Assembly: GCA_023391775.1 (NCBI GenBank)
Contig: JAEWAG010000131.1
Coordinates: 1-6,145, forward strand
Direction: 5' to 3'
DNA: 6,145 nucleotides
DNA from: Pseudomonadota bacterium
GTDB lineage: Bacteria > Pseudomonadota > Gammaproteobacteria > Xanthomonadales > Xanthomonadaceae
In this document: positions 5,764-6,145 of the stretch, in pieces
Position numbering within the stretch: position 1 is the stretch's first letter
Layout: every line of letters begins with the position of its first letter
Program-made: the position numbers and the translations under genes
The notes under the pieces: generated by a model
Seen by the model: only the letters and a program-made list of their open reading frames with translations
What the model was told of the DNA's origin: nothing
The model's database searches: none

Positions 5764-6145
5764 ATGAACTACGAGCAGGCCGGCGAGCTGAAGATCGGGC
5801 AGGTCGGCATCGCCAACCTGCGCATCCGCACCCTGGACGTGGAACGGCTGGTGGCGGAGATGCGCGAGCGCGTTGAGCGCGCACCCAAGCTGTTCGGCCG
5901 TGCCGCGGTGATCGTCGATTTCGGCGGACTGGTGCATACCCCGGACGTCGGCATCGCCCGCGCCCTGATCGACGGCCTGCGCCAGGCCGGCGTGCTGCCG
6001 GTGGCCCTGGCCTATGGCAGCCGCGACAACGACGCCCTGGCCGAGGCCCTGGGCCTGCCGGTGCTGGCCAAGTTCCGCGCCCAGTACGAGACCTCGCCGG
6101 CCGCTGCCGCCCCGCCCCCGCCGCCCCCGCCGCGCGAACCGGCCC
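5764..6145 (+). CDS. minC: Septum site-determining protein MinC (5' part, cut by window end)
   Basis: The N-terminal 127 codons of MinC, the FtsZ antagonist that, recruited by MinD, prevents Z-ring assembly away from midcell. The MinC_N domain covers residues 1-100: FEQAGELKIGQ-like start (YEQAGELKIGQVGIANLRI, 3-21), APKLFGRAAVIVDFGGL (41-57), then VLPVALAYGS (76-85) and LGLPVLAKFRAQYE (97-110). It ends in an Ala/Pro linker with seven consecutive prolines (6112-6132), normal for the flexible hinge before the MinD-binding MinC_C domain, which lies outside the window. The start may be the ATG at 5764 or an in-frame GTG at 5749, 1 nt after the GNAT stop. The GTG version (MAAGAMNYEQ) has the same spacing to the YEQAGELKIG block as the Xanthomonas MinC N-terminus I recall. 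Both have weak Shine-Dalgarno sequences. minD and minE would be expected downstream. Confidence 0.93.
   Translation, partial: MNYEQAGELKIGQVGIANLRIRTLDVERLVAEMRERVERAPKLFGRAAVIVDFGGLVHTPDVGIARALIDGLRQAGVLPVALAYGSRDNDALAEALGLPVLAKFRAQYETSPAAAAPPPPPPPREPA

Noticed and set aside
1..6145. CRISPR array, tRNA, insertion sequence, phage or defence genes
   Set aside because: No regularly spaced repeats, tRNA-like cloverleaf, transposase, flanking terminal repeats or defence-protein motifs were found on reading both strands.

Overview
The window is high-GC bacterial chromosome. The mix of genes (DesK/DesR-type two-component pair, SRPBCC-GyrI fusion, GNAT enzyme directly upstream of minC) and the protein sequences look like the Xanthomonadaceae/Lysobacteraceae of the Gammaproteobacteria (Lysobacter, Luteimonas, Stenotrophomonas or Pseudoxanthomonas-like). 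This assignment is inference from remembered family sequences; no search was run. There are no tRNAs, rRNAs, insertion sequences or CRISPR arrays that I can see.

Layout. (1) 1-321 (+): the 3' end of a VanY-type D,D-carboxypeptidase gene, convergent with (2) a two-gene minus-strand unit at 334-1386, which encodes a DUF423 membrane protein followed 3 nt later by an AlkA-type DNA glycosylase. (3) A clear minus-strand intrinsic terminator at 1411-1437 closes the next minus-strand gene, 1478-2650, a membrane-anchored SRPBCC + GyrI-like fusion. (4) 2651-3177 is a 527-bp stretch without a convincing gene. (5) 3178-5012 (-): a NarL-type response regulator and its DesK-like sensor kinase, overlapping by 4 nt (ATGA). 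(6) A divergent intergenic region at 5013-5150. (7) Plus strand: a GNAT acetyltransferase (5151-5747), followed at once by the 5' part of minC (5764 to the window end), which breaks off in a polyproline linker.

How the genes relate. The kinase and regulator form one signalling unit: a membrane sensor phosphorylates a LuxR-type DNA-binding regulator. No target operon lies next to it. The DUF423 and glycosylase genes look translationally coupled, though no functional link is obvious. GNAT and minC probably share a transcript that would continue into minD/minE outside the window. Overall this is ordinary core chromosome. I found no convincing new system. The items most worth a second look are the domain architecture of the SRPBCC-GyrI protein, the empty 527-bp gap downstream of the two-component pair, and the likely leaderless start of the kinase.
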